The translations under genes were made by a program, and so were the position numbers. DNA of 7,395 bases from an uncultured Lachnospiraceae bacterium (GTDB taxonomy: Bacteria; Bacillota; Clostridia; Lachnospirales; Lachnospiraceae): the NCBI GenBank assembly GCA_902783935.1, contig CACZTA010000366.1, positions 1-7,395 on the forward strand, given 5' to 3'. How positions within the stretch are numbered: position 1 is the stretch's first letter; every line of letters starts with the position of its first letter. The notes under the pieces are model-generated. The model made no database searches. It saw only the letters and a program-made list of their open reading frames with translations, and had not been told where the DNA came from. Shown piece by piece: positions 5,385 to 7,395 of the stretch.

Positions 5385-7395
5385 CGGAGAACATGGAGCA
5401 TGTATATCTGAAGGACATGTTCGGCGCAGATGTATTTAATGATGCGGCCATGCGTGAGCGGCTGCCGGAAAAAGTATACCGGGCCCTGAAAAACTCCGTT
5501 GATAACGGCACCGAACTTGATTCAAGGACCGCGGATATGGTCGCCCACGAGATGAAAGAGTGGGCGATTGAAAAAGGAGCCACACACTTTACTCACTGGT
5601 TCCAGCCGCTGACGGGAGTGACTGCGGAAAAGCATGACTCCTTTATTACGTCTCCCGATGATGACGGCAAAGTACTGCTGCGCCTGTCCGGAAAGGAACT
5701 CATCAGAGGCGAACCGGACGCGTCCTCGTTTCCGTCCGGCGGCCTGCGCGCCACATTTGAGGCCCGCGGATATACGATCTGGGATTCAGCTTCCCCTGCA
5801 TTTATAAGGCGGGATGAAGGGGGCGCCACGCTGTGCATTCCGACTGCGTTCTGTTCCTACAGGGGGGAGGCGCTTGACCAGAAGACACCGCTTTTACGTT
5901 CCATGGAAGTGATCGGCCGCGAGGCGCTGAGGCTCCTCCGTCTGTTTGGCAATACATCATCAAAGAAAGTAACTCCTTATGTCGGTGCGGAGCAGGAATA
6001 CTTTATTGTCGACAGGGAAAAGTATCTGAAGCGGATGGACCTCGTTTTTACCGGGAGAACGCTGTTCGGGGCCATGCCTCCGAAAGGGCAGGAACTGGAT
6101 GATCATTATTTCGGAACGCTGAGGCCGAGAATTGCCGCTTATATGAAGGATGTGAACCGTGAACTGTGGAAGCTCGGGGTTCCGGCAAAGACGCAGCACA
6201 ATGAGGCTGCACCGGCCCAGCACGAACTGGCGCCCGTCTATGAAAAGGTCAATGTGGCGGTCGATCACAACCAGCTGATCATGCAGACCCTGAAGAGGGT
6301 CGCCACACGGCACGGTCTCCGGTGCCTGCTCCATGAAAAGCCGTTTGCCGGGGTTAACGGGTCAGGCAAGCATAACAACTGGTCGCTGATGACAGATGAC
6401 GGCATCAATCTTCTGGATCCGGGGAAGACCCCTCATGAGAACATCCAGTTTCTGCTTGTGCTCACCTGCATCCTGAAAGCAGTGGACGAATATGCGGAAC
6501 TGCTGAGGGAATCAGCGGCCGATGTCGGAAATGACCTGCGTCTCGGGGGAGATGAAGCGCCGCCGGCGATCATATCGGTTTTTCTCGGTGAACAGCTGCA
6601 GGATGTCATCGAACAGCTGGTCTCCACGGGCCGAGCGAGAAATACAAAGAGCGGCGGTACGCTGAATACGGGTGTTTCCTATATGACCGATATCAGCAAG
6701 GACGCCACAGACAGGAACAGGACGTCCCCCTTCGCCTTTACCGGCAATAAATTCGAATTCCGCATGGTGGGATCGAGAGATTCCGCTGCCGCACCGAATG
6801 TAGTCCTGAATACGATTGTCGCCGACGCGTTCCGTGAAGCCTGCGATGAGATTGAAGCGGCAGGAGAAGAGTATTTTGATGACATCGTTCATGACCTGAT
6901 CAAACGCTATGCGGCTGACCACCAGCGGATTATCTTCAACGGCAACGGTTATTCTGAGAGCTGGGTGACGGAAGCAAGGAGGCGGGGACTCGCGAATCTT
7001 GCTTCCATGGTGGACGCAATTCCGGCCCTGACGGATGAAAAAAGCGTACGGCTTTTCGAGCGCTGCGGCGTATTCTCAAAGGCGGAGCTGACGAGCCGCA
7101 TGGAAGTGAAATATGAGACATACGCCAAGGATATTAATATAGAAGCGAGAACGATGATCGAACAGGCCAGCAAGCAGTATATTCCGGCGATGATCCGGTG
7201 CACGGAGAGACTTGCATCCGCAGTGCTGAAAGTGGGAGATGCCGGTGCCGATCCTGTTCTCCAGAGAGAAAAGCTGCTGCAGATGAACAGCCTGCTTCTC
7301 GAAACGGGTGAAGCGGTAAAAACCCTTGAGGCAGTCACGAAGGAAGCGGAGGGCTGTCCGCAGGGCCGCCGCCAGGCTCTCATGTTCCGGGAAAA
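5381..7395 (+). CDS. glnN: type III glutamine synthetase (GSIII), 3' end beyond window
   Basis: The frame is open from ATG 5381 to the window edge, giving 671 complete codons. GSIII proteins are usually about 700 residues, so roughly 25-50 residues are probably missing at the C terminus. The enzyme makes glutamine from glutamate, ammonia and ATP in the cytoplasm and forms large oligomers. GSIII occurs in Bacteroides, ruminococci, clostridia and cyanobacteria. Visible family blocks include HWFQPLTGVTAEKHDSF near 70-86, SFPSGGLRATFEARGYT near 120-136, the metal-site GAEQEYF (202-208), NEAAPAQHELAPV (274-286), the ATP/ammonium-site block GVNGSGKHNNWS (324-335) and FEFRMVGS (458-465). The block IFNGNGYSESW (about residues 520-530) and the long helical tail are GSIII features absent from the shorter type I enzyme. 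The GSI adenylylation site is not expected in this class. The gene is coupled to dagK by a 4-nt overlap. I see no frameshift or missing catalytic block. Confidence 0.95.
   Translation, partial: MTENMEHVYLKDMFGADVFNDAAMRERLPEKVYRALKNSVDNGTELDSRTADMVAHEMKEWAIEKGATHFTHWFQPLTGVTAEKHDSFITSPDDDGKVLLRLSGKELIRGEPDASSFPSGGLRATFEARGYTIWDSASPAFIRRDEGGATLCIPTAFCSYRGEALDQKTPLLRSMEVIGREALRLLRLFGNTSSKKVTPYVGAEQEYFIVDREKYLKRMDLVFTGRTLFGAMPPKGQELDDHYFGTLRPRIAAYMKDVNRELWKLGVPAKTQHNEAAPAQHELAPVYEKVNVAVDHNQLIMQTLKRVATRHGLRCLLHEKPFAGVNGSGKHNNWSLMTDDGINLLDPGKTPHENIQFLLVLTCILKAVDEYAELLRESAADVGNDLRLGGDEAPPAIISVFLGEQLQDVIEQLVSTGRARNTKSGGTLNTGVSYMTDISKDATDRNRTSPFAFTGNKFEFRMVGSRDSAAAPNVVLNTIVADAFREACDEIEAAGEEYFDDIVHDLIKRYAADHQRIIFNGNGYSESWVTEARRRGLANLASMVDAIPALTDEKSVRLFERCGVFSKAELTSRMEVKYETYAKDINIEARTMIEQASKQYIPAMIRCTERLASAVLKVGDAGADPVLQREKLLQMNSLLLETGEAVKTLEAVTKEAEGCPQGRRQALMFRE

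Noticed and set aside
5960..7383. Several minus-strand open frames of 60-144 codons opposite glnN
   Set aside because: All are antisense to an intact glutamine synthetase with conserved family blocks throughout. They show no Shine-Dalgarno pattern or protein-family similarity.

Overview
The window looks like chromosomal DNA of a Gram-positive anaerobe, most likely a clostridial Bacillota of the Lachnospiraceae type. The grounds are strong AGGAGG-type ribosome binding sites, sigma-A-like promoters, a type III glutamine synthetase, a DgkB-type lipid kinase, an exported single-PDZ HtrA protease, and an XRE/zinc-ribbon regulator of a kind common in gut clostridia. GC content is intermediate by eye. 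The genus cannot be read from this sequence, and I see no phage, transposon, CRISPR, tRNA or rRNA.

Layout. Positions 33-2317 hold a plus-strand series: an LtrA-family membrane protein, a small antibiotic-biosynthesis-monooxygenase-like (ABM) protein 24 nt further on, and an XRE regulator fused to a zinc ribbon and a C-terminal domain I cannot name. The regulator's stop codon directly abuts the stop of a minus-strand gene for a stand-alone HRDC-domain protein. That gene has its own good promoter. Behind that promoter lies a strong stem-loop terminator with U-tracts on both strands, which ends the minus-strand htrA gene.

htrA and a diacylglycerol-kinase-family gene diverge from a 222-231 nt region. 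It holds one promoter per direction and a perfect 12-bp palindrome lying 15 nt from each -35 box. The kinase gene overlaps a type III glutamine synthetase gene (glnN) by four bases (ATGA). glnN is open to the window's right edge and probably lacks only its last few dozen codons.

How the genes may work together. The LtrA/ABM/XRE series could be a small stress- or redox-related unit with its own regulator, but only its order and spacing support this. HtrA is envelope protein quality control and the lipid kinase is membrane lipid turnover, so shared control from one palindrome would make sense as envelope homeostasis. The kinase-glnN coupling joins lipid metabolism to nitrogen assimilation and is not explained by known pathways. 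I found no clear undescribed defence or mobile system. The most testable oddities are the symmetric htrA/dagK control region, the zero-gap convergent junction without a terminator, and the three-part XRE regulator.
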